A DNA stretch of 64,000 nucleotides from Mycobacterium asiaticum (GCF_001673315.1 NZ_LZLQ01000124.1:1-64000); one strand, 5' to 3'. Shown: positions 1-10,100, numbered from the stretch's first letter. Notes: generated by a model not told the origin, from the sequence alone. Translations and numbers: made by a program.

Positions 1-1782
1 CACCCGGTCGATGCCGGTGACTTTCTCCGGTGCGGTCATGGCTTCGGTGACCGAGAAACCGGACTCGGCGGCGATCAACGGTTCGACCTCGGCGATCGTG
101 GCGGCGAACACCGGTTCGTTTTCCAGCAGGTCCTTGCCCATCTCGGCCCATTGCGAACCCTGACCGGAGAACACCCAGACCGGCCCGCGGTCGTCCTGGC
201 CCACTGCGGGCGGGTAGGGCGTCTCACCGTCGGCGACCTCGCGCAGTGCCGCGCCCAACTCGTCGGCGGTGCCGGCCAGCACCGCAGTACGCACCGGCCG
301 ATGCCCACGCCGGCGCGCCAGCGTGTACGCCAGATCCGAAACCGCGAGATCGTCCTGAACATCGATCCAATCGGCAAGGCGCCCGGCGGTTTCGCGCAGC
401 GCCTCCTCTGAACTCGCCGATACCGGGAACACCAGCACGCCGTCCAGACCGCTGTGGCCGTCCGGGTGCACCGGTTGGCCTTCGGGTGTGGGTGCCTGCT
501 CCACCAGGGCGTGCACGTTGGTGCCCGACATGCCGTAGGACGACACCGCAGCCCGGCGCGGCTGACCGTCATTGCTGATTGGCCAAGATGTAACCTGTTG
601 CGGCACAAAGAGATTGGTGTCGATCTCGGCAATGGTGTCCGGCATGGTGTTGAAGTGCAGGTTCTGCGGGACGACCCCGTGCTGCACGGCCAGAATCGCT
701 TTCATCAGTCCGAGCGCGCCGGCGGTGGACTGGGTGTGGCCGAAGTTGGTCTTCACCGACCCGACGGCGCAAGGGCCGTCGATGCCGTAGACCGCGGCCA
801 GGCTGGCGTATTCGAGCGGGTCACCCACCGGGGTGCCGGGGCCGTGCGCCTCGACCATCCCGACGGTGGCGGGGTCGACGTCGGCGGCAGCCAATGCCGC
901 GCGGTAGACCGCCTCCTGCGCCTCGGCCGACGGCGTCACGATGTTGACGGTGTGGCCGTCCTGGTTGGCGGCGGTTCCCCGCACGACGGCCAGAATCCGG
1001 TCACCGTCGCGGCGCGCATCCGCGAGGCGCTTGAGCAGCAGGACCACCGCGCCCTCGCCGGAGACGAAACCGTCCGCTTCGACGTCGAACGCATGGCAGC
1101 GACCGCTGGCCGACAGCATGCCGTTGGCCGAACCGGACGCGAACCGGCGCGGTTCGAGCATCGCGTACACGCCGCCGGCGAATGCCAGGTCACTCTCGCC
1201 CTCGCTCAGGCTGCGAGCGGCCAGGTGTGCGGCGAACAGGCCGGAGGAGCACGCGGTGTCCACGGAGACGGCCGGGCCGCGCAACCCCAAGGCGTAGGAG
1301 ACGCGACCGGAGGCCATGCAGGAGTTGGTGCCGGTATTGCCGTACGGACCCTCCAGGGTGCCGGTCTCGGCTTGGACGAACTGGTAGTCGGCGTGGGTGA
1401 AGCCGATGAACACTCCGGTCAGCGAATCAGCCATCTGGGCCGGGGTGAAGCCGGCATGTTCCATGGCCTCCCACGAGGTCTCCAGCAGCAAACGGTGCTG
1501 GGGATCCATGGCGATGGCCTCTCGTTCCGATATGCCGAAGAAATCGGGATCGAAGTCACCGAGGTTGTCCATGAACGCGCCCCACTTGCAATGGGAACGC
1601 CCCGGTACACCCGGCTCGGGGTCGTAGTACTCGTCGATGTCCCAGCGGTCGGGCGGAACCTCGGTGACGAAATCCTCGCCCCGCAGCAGTGCTTCCCACA
1701 GCTGGTCCGGTGAGGTGATCCCGCCAGGCAGCCGGCACGCCATCCCAACCACAGCAACCGGTTCCACGCGTGTCCTATCCAC
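1..1782 (-). CDS. pks5: Type I polyketide synthase, N-terminal part (KS and start of AT), runs off the window
   Basis: This is the first 594 codons of a mycobacterial iterative PKS; the rest lies beyond position 1. A ketosynthase opens the protein, with the active Cys in VDTACSSG, the first His in EAHGPGTPVGD (the usual HGTGT reads HGPGT here) and the second in KTNFGHTQS. A linker and the start of an acyltransferase follow (VFSGQGSQWAEMG). The GTG at 1782 is chosen because the reading frame VDRTRVEPVAVVGMACRLP starts there, with AGGAG upstream in the leader. It is about as similar to the complete PKS at 3651-9989 as paralogues are, and lies downstream of pap on the same strand. By family it would extend a fatty acyl chain with methyl-branched units for a surface glycolipid such as lipooligosaccharide. 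The product is inferred; the domain calls are certain. Confidence 0.93.
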   Translation of the reverse strand, partial: MDRTRVEPVAVVGMACRLPGGITSPDQLWEALLRGEDFVTEVPPDRWDIDEYYDPEPGVPGRSHCKWGAFMDNLGDFDPDFFGISEREAIAMDPQHRLLLETSWEAMEHAGFTPAQMADSLTGVFIGFTHADYQFVQAETGTLEGPYGNTGTNSCMASGRVSYALGLRGPAVSVDTACSSGLFAAHLAARSLSEGESDLAFAGGVYAMLEPRRFASGSANGMLSASGRCHAFDVEADGFVSGEGAVVLLLKRLADARRDGDRILAVVRGTAANQDGHTVNIVTPSAEAQEAVYRAALAAADVDPATVGMVEAHGPGTPVGDPLEYASLAAVYGIDGPCAVGSVKTNFGHTQSTAGALGLMKAILAVQHGVVPQNLHFNTMPDTIAEIDTNLFVPQQVTSWPISNDGQPRRAAVSSYGMSGTNVHALVEQAPTPEGQPVHPDGHSGLDGVLVFPVSASSEEALRETAGRLADWIDVQDDLAVSDLAYTLARRRGHRPVRTAVLAGTADELGAALREVADGETPYPPAVGQDDRGPVWVFSGQGSQWAEMGKDLLENEPVFAATIAEVEPLIAAESGFSVTEAMTAPEKVTGIDRV

Positions 1783-2144
1783 GGTTGTTCTTCATCTCCT
1801 TCGCCGCACGGTGATGAGCTCGTGATGAGCTCTTGCCCGCGCCTGGGCAACCGGCAGCAGCGAATGCACCGATCGACCCCCACACTTCAACGGCAACGTC
1901 ATAGTTGGCGTGATCAGCAGCGTAGCCGCTCGGCCCGACTCGTCATGGAAAATCGTGCGTACGTACAAAAAAAGATGATTCCGCCGACGCCCGCGCGGCA
2001 ACACGGCCAGCGGGTTTCCAGTGTCAGACGCCAGTAAACTGCCTGATCACGGCGCTCAGGCGCCGGGAGGGGGAGTGCCGGCGACGGTCCGGGAGGACAG
2101 GCGCCCGATCTGGCCTTCCCTACCTGACGTCGAGGTTCGACGCA
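1783..2144. other. Intergenic region between pap and the partial pks
   Basis: No gene is visible here. Just after the pap stop is a 6-bp hairpin (2128-2142, CGTCGA-GGT-TCGACG), and further on GGCGC-TCAG-GCGCC (2051-2064). Neither has a U tract, so they are weak terminator candidates at best. An A7 run lies at 1967-1973. An exact 11-bp tandem repeat, GTGATGAGCTC twice (1811-1832), sits about 30 bases before the PKS start codon. The spacing would allow the downstream PKS its own promoter, but I see no convincing -35/-10 pair. Confidence 0.5.
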
Positions 2145-3590
2145 CTACGCGGGGGTCTGAGACCGCAGCCGGGCCGGGCCGCCGGGCAGCGAAAATTCGC
2201 GGCCATCGGCCACGCGGCGATAGACCGATCGCAGGGTCTGTAGGTACCGCTCGATGGATTCATACGCAACCGGATTGCTGGGGAAGGACGCAGTCACGGT
2301 GGTTTCGTCGTGGAACTTGTTGACCCACATGCAGACCCGCGCGGCGATCCGGCCGTCGCTGAATGCCCGGCTGTTCATCCGGCCGAGCTGGGTGGCGATC
2401 ACCGCGGACAACGGCGGCACGCCACCATCCAGGAACGACAGCATCGGGAAGCCACTGCCCGGCACCGGCTTGTGGAGCCAGGGTGCCAGCTCCAAAACCC
2501 GCTCGAACGGCACACGGGCCAGGTGGGTCCTGGAATCGAACGCCATCTGGGCACCACGGGCTGTGTCGCCGAAGGTAGAGCTGACCGGGACGGCGAACGG
2601 GACGTGCCCGATGAACCAGCCCGTGGTGAGGAATTCGGCGGGTGTGCTGCGGGTTCCGATGGGCGTGACGGCGTAGTAGGTGTCTGAACCTGTCAGTTCG
2701 TATTGGGTCAGGGCCGCGCAGGCGAACACACCTCCGCTGAACCGGGCACCGGCCTTGGTGCAGACGCCTTCGAATCGCGCGGTTTGATCGGCATCCAGCA
2801 GCCGTAGCGACAGCACTTCACCGCTGGTCAGCGTCGCGGTGTCGCCGAGCGGCAGTGGAAACGAAGGCAGTGAGCCGCCGTTGTCCTCGAAGAACTCGAC
2901 CCACTGGCGGATCTCCAGCGATTGCAGCGACAACGCCGAGGTGTAGGCGCGCTCGCGCAGGCAATAGTCGGCATAGCTGCCGGCCGGTGGAAGCGCGATC
3001 GGCCCTTCGCCGTCCATCAGGGCGTTGTACATGGCCCGGATCTCTTCGAAGACCCCGCCGATGAACATCGGATCGACGTGCAGATGGTCGACACTGATGC
3101 ATACGGTGAAGTGGTCGTCGCGCTGAATGATCGCGAATCGGAAGCAGTCCCATTCCACGGGGCTCGGCGTCGCCAGGAGATGGTGCCGCCATTGCTGCGG
3201 CGTCAGCCGGCCGCGCTCGACCGCCGATAGCTCGATATCGGCGGGATCGGCAATCGTGCGCCGGACGATACAGTCCCCGTCGGTGAACTCGAACCAACTG
3301 CGATAGGTGTCGTGTCGACGCAGGTGAGCGGTGAAGACGTAGGTCATGGCACGGATGTCGCATTGGCCGCTGATATCGAAGGCGATCACCAGCAGCCGCG
3401 ACATATCCAGCCCGCGCAGCCGTTGTTCGCGGAAACCCCGCAGATGCCGGGCCTGGATATAGCTCGGCGGCACCGCACTAGCCGGTGCTTGCCGCGCCTT
3501 GCGCAGCGATTCCGGTGTAGGGCTCCAGACCCACACCGAGCCGGGTGTTGGGGCCCAGTCACCGACGGTCCCGAGACCCAGGTGGCCCAT
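2145..3590 (-). CDS. pap: PapA-family polyketide-associated acyltransferase
   Basis: This 481-residue protein transfers a polyketide or fatty acyl chain, usually from the partner PKS, onto a sugar or alcohol acceptor. The N-terminus MGHLGLGTVGDWAP matches the start pattern of PapA1/PapA3-type proteins as I recall them. The condensation-type catalytic motif HxxxD is seen as HLHVD at residues 169-173. The ATG at 3590 is preferred over the in-frame TTG at 3599 because the family similarity starts there. It begins 60 bp downstream of the complete PKS on the same strand and is followed by a second PKS, so the three are probably co-expressed. The acyl acceptor cannot be read from sequence; trehalose-based lipooligosaccharide is the natural guess from the PKS type. 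Confidence 0.9.
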   Translation of the reverse strand: MGHLGLGTVGDWAPTPGSVWVWSPTPESLRKARQAPASAVPPSYIQARHLRGFREQRLRGLDMSRLLVIAFDISGQCDIRAMTYVFTAHLRRHDTYRSWFEFTDGDCIVRRTIADPADIELSAVERGRLTPQQWRHHLLATPSPVEWDCFRFAIIQRDDHFTVCISVDHLHVDPMFIGGVFEEIRAMYNALMDGEGPIALPPAGSYADYCLRERAYTSALSLQSLEIRQWVEFFEDNGGSLPSFPLPLGDTATLTSGEVLSLRLLDADQTARFEGVCTKAGARFSGGVFACAALTQYELTGSDTYYAVTPIGTRSTPAEFLTTGWFIGHVPFAVPVSSTFGDTARGAQMAFDSRTHLARVPFERVLELAPWLHKPVPGSGFPMLSFLDGGVPPLSAVIATQLGRMNSRAFSDGRIAARVCMWVNKFHDETTVTASFPSNPVAYESIERYLQTLRSVYRRVADGREFSLPGGPARLRSQTPA

Positions 3591-3650
3591 GACGACCAAA
3601 TCGCGCTCCTCTTCGCCGCTCTCAGGGTATTTCGTACCGGCGGCGGACCC

Positions 3651-6600
3651 TCACATTGACACCGGAGCGTCCTGCAGGGGTGCGAGTTTCTCCCCGAGCC
3701 GGTGCGCCAAGTCCCGGACGGTGGTGATATCGGTAGAGCCGAAACGTATTCCGGTTTCCGTCTCGATTCGAGTGCGTAGCTCCAGGTTTCCGAGCGAGTC
3801 GAGACCGTACTGTGAAAGCTGCCGGTCCGGATCGACACTGCGGCGCAAGATCAGGCCGACGTGTTCGGACACCAAACGTCTTAGCCGGGCCGGCCATTCG
3901 TCGCAGGGCAGCCCCAGCAGGTCGGCGCGGAACCGCATGATTTCGCTGCCGTATTGCCCGTGCGGCCCAGTGGCACGGAACATTTCAGCGAACACGGAAC
4001 GTTCGGTCAGGGCGGTGAGCCACGGGGATCCCGACGTCGGGGCGTAGCCGGTGTAGCAACGGGTGTGGCGTAGCAGGGTGTCGAATGCGTGCGCGCCCTC
4101 GTCGGGAGCGATCATGGTGGTGTCGCCGTAGTCGGCCAGTGCTGCGGCGCAGCCGATTTCGGCCCACGCTCCCCAGGCGATGGCCGCGGCCGGCAGACCG
4201 CGAGCACGTCGCCAGTGGGCAAAGCCGTCCAGCCAGCTGTTCGCCGCGGCGTAGGCTCCCTGCCCCGGGGAACCGAAGAGCGCCGCCGCCGAGGAGAAGC
4301 AGCAGAACCAGTCCAGTGGCTGCTCGGCGGTAGCTTGATGAAGGTTCCACGCGCCGTGCACCTTCGGAGCCCAGTCCCGGTTCAGCAAGTCGTCGGTGAT
4401 GTTGGCCAGGGTCGCGTCTTCGACCACTGCGGCCGCGTGCAGCACACCGCGCAACGGAATCCCGGTGGCGGTCGCCACCGCGACCAGCCGGTCTGCGGTT
4501 GCCGGGTCAGCGATGTCTCCGCATTGGACCACCACATTCGCACCGGTTGCCCGGACGAGTTCGATTGTCTCCAAGACGTTTTGACTTGGCGCTGAGCGTG
4601 AGTTGAGCACGATGCGGCCGGCACCGGCCGCCGCCATCTGTTCGGTGAGGAAGAGTCCGAGACCACCCAGGCCGCCGGTGACGATGTAGGAACCGTCCCG
4701 GCGAAATGCCGGAACCTGTTCCGGTGGCACCGCGACGGTGCTGCTCGCGGTGCGCGGGATGTCCAAGATCAACTTGCCGCTGTGTTCGGCGGCGCTCATC
4801 GACCGAATAGCAGTGGCCGCGTAGGCCAGTGGGTAATGCTGGCATTGCGGCGACGGCAAGGCCGCCTCGGCGGTGAGTCGGTATACCTCGCTCAGCAAGG
4901 CGTGCACGCGTTGCGGGTGGGTACGGGCCAGCAAGGCCAGGTCGACGGCGTGCAGGGAGAGGTTGCGCCGGAAGACGAACAGGCCCAGCTTGGTGTCGCC
5001 GTAGATGTCGCGTTTGCCGATCTCGACGAAGCGGCCGCCGAAGGCCAATAGGTCCAGCCCGGCCCGCTGGGCGGCACCAGTCAGCGAGTTCAGCACGATG
5101 TCGACGCCGTAACCGTCGGTGTCGCGGCGGATCTGATCGGCGAACCGGGTGCTGCGGGAGTCGTAAACGCGGTTGATTCCCATGCCGCGCAGCAAGTCTC
5201 GGCGTTTCGTGCTGCCTGCCGTGGCATAGATCTCGGCTCCGGCGGCGCGCGCGATGGCGACGGCCGCCTGCCCGACTCCGCCCGTGGCGGAGTGGATGAG
5301 CACGTGGTCGCCGGCTTTGATCCGCGCCAGCTCGTTCAGGCCGTACCAAGCGGTGGCTGTCGCGGTGGTGACCGCGGCGGCCTGCTCGTCAGTCAGTCCA
5401 GGTGGCAGCGGCACCGCCAGTGTGGCGTCGCAGGTGACGAATGTCGCCCAGCAGCCGTCGGGTGAGATCCCGCCTACACGGTCGCCGATCTTGTGTTCGG
5501 TGACGTCGGGTCCGATCGCGGTGACGATCCCCGCGAAGTCCAGGCCCAGCTCTGGTGGTCGGCCGTCGAAGGATGGGTAGCGGCCGAATGCGGTGAGTAC
5601 GTCGGCGAAGTTGAGGCTGGACGCGTTGACCGCGACCTCGATCTGCCCCGGACCCGGCGGAATTCGCCCGGTCCGGACGAGCTCGATTGTCCGGAGGTCG
5701 CCGGCCGCACGGATACGCACCCGCGCGCCGTCACATCGGTGGTCGGCCACGGTGGTCATCCGCTCCTCTGGGCGCAGCGGAGCCGGGCACAGACGGGCGG
5801 TGAACCACTGGTTGTCCCGCCACGCCGTCTCGTCCTCGTCGATGCCCGAAAGAAGTTGGGCCGCAATGAGTTCCGCACGAGTATGGGCGTCGACGTCGAT
5901 GTGAGTGGTGCGCAGGTAAGGATGTTCGGCGCCGATCGCCCGCAGCAAGCCGCGCAGACCAGCGTGCGAAAGGTTGACCTGGTCCTGCGGCAGCACCGCC
6001 TGGGCGCTGCGGGTGATGACGTAAAGCCGGGGCGCCTCGTCGCGGATGTCGGGCAATTCGCGCGCGATGTGGATCACGTCACGGACGACGCGGTTGCTGT
6101 CTTGCGGCTGCATCGGCTGTATCGGTGGCCCGGCGAGCACAGCCACGCCGTGGTATCCGCCGGTTGCGAGCTCGGAGCGCAGCACGCCGGCATCACGCCG
6201 CCAGCGCATTACGGTGCAGTGCGCGCCATCTCGTCGCAACGCGCCGGCAACCGCGCCCGCCTCCCGGTCATCGCCCGAAGTCGTTATCAGCAACCAATTT
6301 CCGGCCGGCCCCCGTACCGCTGGTAGTTCACGCAGCTGCCAGTCGATGGTCAGCAGGCGCTCGCCGAGCAACCGGTCGCGGTCGGCGCGCTCGGACCGAC
6401 CGGTGCCCATCAGCAGGCCCCGCACCGCCACCACCACATTCCCGCGTTCGTCCATGACGTCGATGTCGGCCTCGACGTTGCCGCCGCAGACGGTCACCGT
6501 GGTGTAGCAGTGGGTTGCGTTCCACGAGGAGCGCGACGCGTAGGAACGCAGTCCGCGCACGCGCAACGGCAGCAGCAAGCCGCCGTATCCCATCGCTCGA

Positions 6601-9600
6601 ACGGCGGGGTGGGCCGCCACGGACTGGAAGCAGGCGTCCAACAGTGCGGGGTGGAGGACATACCCGCTTTGTTGGGCGCGGATCGAGCGGGGCGGAGCGA
6701 TCTCGCAAAGCACGCTGCTGACGGCGCCCTCGGCCACGAACGCCGCGGCCAGACCGCTGAACGCGGTTCCTAGCCGCACGCCGCGCTGGCCAAACCACTC
6801 GCGCAGGCCGTCGCCGTCGAGGCGGCGCGGATGAGCCGCCCGCAAAGCGCCGAGGTGGTGGGCGGGGGGTGGATCGGCCACGGCTGGGCGCAGGGTTGCG
6901 CTCACACGCCGTACTTGTCCTGCACCCGCGCCGGTTTCCCCCTTGCCCGCGCCGGTTTCTACTAGGCCCGCGTCGGTTTCCGCCAGGCCCGCGTCGGTTT
7001 CTACTAAGAAGGTGACGTCGCCGGATAGCTCCACTGTCGCGGTGGCGCCGATCGGAGTTTCGTCGTCGAGCAGGAGCATTTCTTCGAATCGGATGTCCCG
7101 GATCTCGCAGCGCTTGCCCAGCACCACGGCGGCCGCGGCCAAGGCCATCTCGCAGTAGGCCGCGGCGGGCACGGCGGCAACGTGGTTGATCTGGTGATCG
7201 GCCAGCCACGGCAGCTTCGCCATCCCTATGTCGCCCTGCCAGGCGTGTCGCTCCGGCTGTTCCATCAGGCGTACGTGCGCACCCAGAAGTGGATGCGCAG
7301 CACCGCTATTGGCGGACTTGTCGGTTGCCTGACGTGCGGTGGCAGTGAGCAGCAAGTGCCGGTTCGCCCATGCCGGCAGCGGCGCGTCCACCAGTTGCCC
7401 GTCCGGGAAGAGCCGGCCGAAATCCGGCGCCGCGCCCGCGTTGTGCAGATCGATCAGCAGGGGCCGCAGGCCGTCCGGTGCCGGCTGCCCGCGCCGCATT
7501 GCCGCGATGGCAGCCACCGGCATGTCCAGGCCCGCAGCTGTTTGCTCGACTGCACGGGTCAGCAGTGGGTGCGGGGACAACTCGCCGAACACCCGGTGCC
7601 CATCCTCGAGAGCAGCCCGCACCGCTGCGGCGAAGCGGACCGTATGCCGCAAGTTATCCACCCAGTAACGGGCGTCGCAGGTCGGTTGTTCGCGCGGGTC
7701 GAACTGCGTCGCGGAGTAGTAAGGGAGTTGCGGCGGTTGCGGTTTCAGGCCGAGTAGCACATCGGAGAGTTCGTCGAGGATCGGGTCGACCTGGGGTGTA
7801 TGCGACGCGACGTCGACGGCGACCTCGCGGGCCAGGACGTCGCGTTCTGCCCACATCGCCACGAGTTGGCGAACGGTCCGGGTTGTGCCGCCAATAACAG
7901 TGGACTGCGGCGATGCGACGACGGCGATGACCACGTCCCGGATGCCGCGCCGGGACAGTTCCTCGCGGACCTGTTGCGCGGGGAGTTCTATCGCCGCCAT
8001 GGCGCCGCCACCGGCGAGGCGGGTGCACAGCCGCGAGCGGCGACAAATGACCCGCACACCGTCTTCCAGCGACAATGCGCCCGCAACGACGGCCGCGGAC
8101 ACTTCTCCGAGCGAGTGCCCGATCACCGCGCCGGGCCGCACCGCATGGGATTCCATCGCCGCGGCCAACGCGACCTGCATGGCGAACAGTGTCGGTTGCA
8201 CGCGGTCGATGCCGGTCACGGCGTGCGGTGCGGTGATGGCTTCGGTTACCGAGAAGCCGGATTCCCGCGCGATCAGGGGTTCCAGCACCGCGACGGTGGC
8301 GGCGAAAGCCCGCTCGGTGGTGAGCAATTCGGTACCCATCGCCGCCCACTGCGAACCTTGTCCGGAGAAGATCCACACCGGTCCGCTGTCGTCACGGCCG
8401 ACGGCGCTGTGCAGCGGATCGTCGGCAGCGGCGAATTCGCGCAGCCGCTGGGTCAGTTCCGTTGTGGTGCTTGCGATCAGCACGGAGCGCACCGGGCGGT
8501 GCGTGCGTCGGCGCGCCAGGGTATATGCCAGATCCGACGGCGCGACGTCGTGGCTCTCGGTCCAGTCGGCCAGCCGCCGAGCCGTCTGTCGCAACGCGCC
8601 GGCTGAGCTGGCCGAGATGGGGAACAACCGTGCCGGTGCGGTGTCAACCAAGTACGGCCGCGGCGTGGGTTCGGGTGCCTGTTCGAGAATCGCATGCGCG
8701 TTGGTGCCCGACATTCCATACGACGACACCGCGGCCCGTCGCGGGCCACGTTTATTCGGCCATGCTGTAACGGTCTGCGGTACAAAGAGTCCGGTGTCGA
8801 TCGCGGCCAGTTCCTCGGGCAGCGCGGTGAAGTGTGCCATCGATGGCACCACGCCGTGCTGCAGGGAGAGAATCGCTTTGAGGACTCCCACCGCACCCGC
8901 AGCCGCCTCCGTATGGCCGAGGTTGCTCTTGGCCGAACCAACCGCACAGGAACTGCCGGCGGCACCGTAAACTGTTGCCAGACTTGCGTATTCAATCGGA
9001 TCGCCCAATGGGGTCCCGGTGCCGTGTGCCTCGATCAAGCCGACAGTCGTGGGGTCGACGCCGGCTGTGGACAGCGCGGCCCGGTACACCGCGACCTGTG
9101 CGTGCGGTGCTGGTGCGGTGATGGTTTCAGTGCGACCGTCCTGATTTGTCGCGGTGCCTCGTATCACGCCGAGGATGCGGTCGCCGGCGCGCAGTGCGTC
9201 GGGCAGACGCTTGAGCAACAGCATGACGCAGGCTTCCGAACGGACGAACCCGTCGGCCGCGGCGTCGAACGTCCGGCATCGCCCGGTGGGGGAGAGCATG
9301 CCCAGTCCGGACGCAGACGCATACATCTGTGGTTCCAGCATCACCATGCAACCACCGGCCAGGGCCAGTTCGCTCTCCCGGTCGTGCAGGCTGCGGCACG
9401 CCAGGTGCACCGCGACCAGGCTGGACGAGCAGGCGGTGTCCACGGTGATCGACGGACCACGTAGCCCGAGGGCGTAGGACACCCGCCCGGACGCCATGCT
9501 CATCGCGGTGCCGGTGAACCCGTAAGCGTCGCCCAATGCGCCCGCCGCATTGGTGACGTGGGCGTAGTCGTCATGGCAGATCCCAACGAACACGCCGGTG

Positions 9601-9989
9601 AGCGAGTCGTTCAGCGAGTTCGGCGGCAGCCCGGCGTGTTCCGCCGCTTCCCACGAGGTCTGCATGAGCAGGCGGTGCTGGGGATCGATCGAAGTGGCCT
9701 CGCGCTCGCTGATGCCGAAGAACTCGGGGTCGAAACCGGCGACGTCGTCCAGGAAACCGCCCCAGCGCGAGACCGAGCGGCCCGGCACGCCGGACTCCGG
9801 GTCATAGTGGTCGTCGGGGTCCCAGCGTTCGGTCGGCACCTCGGTGATCAGATCGTCGCCGCGCAGCAGGGCTCCCCAGAATTTGTCCGGGGAGTCAATG
9901 CCGTTGGGGAGTCGGCAGGCCATGCCGATGACTGCGACCGGGGTGGCCTGTCGCTGATCCACTCGGTCATCTTCGCTGTTCAGCACCAT
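3651..9989 (-). CDS. pks5: Type I polyketide synthase, complete KS-AT-DH-ER-KR-ACP (Pks5-like)
   Basis: This multidomain PKS has 2112 residues, close to the usual size for mycobacterial mycocerosic-acid-type synthases. Domains in order: KS (Cys in VDTACSSS near residue 187, HGTGTPLGD, SNLGHTEA), AT (FSGQGSQW, GHSLGE), DH (WLADHQINHV), ER (HSATGGVGQAAV), KR (VTGGLGGLG, FSSAAALFG) and a C-terminal ACP with the phosphopantetheine Ser in YGLDSLGNLE. All reducing domains are present, so saturated branched chains are expected. The ATG at 9989 gives MVLNSEDD; an in-frame ATG at 10001 is an alternative, and neither has a clear Shine-Dalgarno. The frame stays open far upstream through fadD, but that part is spurious. 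A four-copy 21-bp in-frame repeat lies inside the DH region (6925-7008). Divergent fadD probably supplies the starter acyl-adenylate. Confidence 0.96.
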   Translation of the reverse strand: MVLNSEDDRVDQRQATPVAVIGMACRLPNGIDSPDKFWGALLRGDDLITEVPTERWDPDDHYDPESGVPGRSVSRWGGFLDDVAGFDPEFFGISEREATSIDPQHRLLMQTSWEAAEHAGLPPNSLNDSLTGVFVGICHDDYAHVTNAAGALGDAYGFTGTAMSMASGRVSYALGLRGPSITVDTACSSSLVAVHLACRSLHDRESELALAGGCMVMLEPQMYASASGLGMLSPTGRCRTFDAAADGFVRSEACVMLLLKRLPDALRAGDRILGVIRGTATNQDGRTETITAPAPHAQVAVYRAALSTAGVDPTTVGLIEAHGTGTPLGDPIEYASLATVYGAAGSSCAVGSAKSNLGHTEAAAGAVGVLKAILSLQHGVVPSMAHFTALPEELAAIDTGLFVPQTVTAWPNKRGPRRAAVSSYGMSGTNAHAILEQAPEPTPRPYLVDTAPARLFPISASSAGALRQTARRLADWTESHDVAPSDLAYTLARRRTHRPVRSVLIASTTTELTQRLREFAAADDPLHSAVGRDDSGPVWIFSGQGSQWAAMGTELLTTERAFAATVAVLEPLIARESGFSVTEAITAPHAVTGIDRVQPTLFAMQVALAAAMESHAVRPGAVIGHSLGEVSAAVVAGALSLEDGVRVICRRSRLCTRLAGGGAMAAIELPAQQVREELSRRGIRDVVIAVVASPQSTVIGGTTRTVRQLVAMWAERDVLAREVAVDVASHTPQVDPILDELSDVLLGLKPQPPQLPYYSATQFDPREQPTCDARYWVDNLRHTVRFAAAVRAALEDGHRVFGELSPHPLLTRAVEQTAAGLDMPVAAIAAMRRGQPAPDGLRPLLIDLHNAGAAPDFGRLFPDGQLVDAPLPAWANRHLLLTATARQATDKSANSGAAHPLLGAHVRLMEQPERHAWQGDIGMAKLPWLADHQINHVAAVPAAAYCEMALAAAAVVLGKRCEIRDIRFEEMLLLDDETPIGATATVELSGDVTFLVETDAGLAETDAGLVETGAGKGETGAGAGQVRRVSATLRPAVADPPPAHHLGALRAAHPRRLDGDGLREWFGQRGVRLGTAFSGLAAAFVAEGAVSSVLCEIAPPRSIRAQQSGYVLHPALLDACFQSVAAHPAVRAMGYGGLLLPLRVRGLRSYASRSSWNATHCYTTVTVCGGNVEADIDVMDERGNVVVAVRGLLMGTGRSERADRDRLLGERLLTIDWQLRELPAVRGPAGNWLLITTSGDDREAGAVAGALRRDGAHCTVMRWRRDAGVLRSELATGGYHGVAVLAGPPIQPMQPQDSNRVVRDVIHIARELPDIRDEAPRLYVITRSAQAVLPQDQVNLSHAGLRGLLRAIGAEHPYLRTTHIDVDAHTRAELIAAQLLSGIDEDETAWRDNQWFTARLCPAPLRPEERMTTVADHRCDGARVRIRAAGDLRTIELVRTGRIPPGPGQIEVAVNASSLNFADVLTAFGRYPSFDGRPPELGLDFAGIVTAIGPDVTEHKIGDRVGGISPDGCWATFVTCDATLAVPLPPGLTDEQAAAVTTATATAWYGLNELARIKAGDHVLIHSATGGVGQAAVAIARAAGAEIYATAGSTKRRDLLRGMGINRVYDSRSTRFADQIRRDTDGYGVDIVLNSLTGAAQRAGLDLLAFGGRFVEIGKRDIYGDTKLGLFVFRRNLSLHAVDLALLARTHPQRVHALLSEVYRLTAEAALPSPQCQHYPLAYAATAIRSMSAAEHSGKLILDIPRTASSTVAVPPEQVPAFRRDGSYIVTGGLGGLGLFLTEQMAAAGAGRIVLNSRSAPSQNVLETIELVRATGANVVVQCGDIADPATADRLVAVATATGIPLRGVLHAAAVVEDATLANITDDLLNRDWAPKVHGAWNLHQATAEQPLDWFCCFSSAAALFGSPGQGAYAAANSWLDGFAHWRRARGLPAAAIAWGAWAEIGCAAALADYGDTTMIAPDEGAHAFDTLLRHTRCYTGYAPTSGSPWLTALTERSVFAEMFRATGPHGQYGSEIMRFRADLLGLPCDEWPARLRRLVSEHVGLILRRSVDPDRQLSQYGLDSLGNLELRTRIETETGIRFGSTDITTVRDLAHRLGEKLAPLQDAPVSM
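6925..7008. repeat. 21-bp in-frame tandem repeat, four copies, inside the pks DH domain
   Basis: The units are 6925-6945, 6946-6966, 6967-6987 and 6988-7008, all built on CCCGCG(C/T)CGGTTTC plus a variable end. On the coding strand they encode a repeated seven-residue unit like ETDAGLV. The repeat lies in a surface-type insertion of the dehydratase domain, so copy number could vary between strains without breaking the frame. Confidence 0.9.
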
Positions 9990-10100
9990 GTGGCCGGGCA
10001 TCAACGCGCCGATGTTTTTGTTGCGGCCAGGACGCGGGCCGGGCTGACTTCCGGCATACGGACCACGTGAGCGGTCCTTCTGCAGGTAGTGTGCGATCCC

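Noticed and set aside
454..1713. A 419-codon plus-strand frame over the partial pks
   Set aside because: The minus strand carries a complete ketosynthase signature; the plus-strand product is His/Gly/Val-rich noise.
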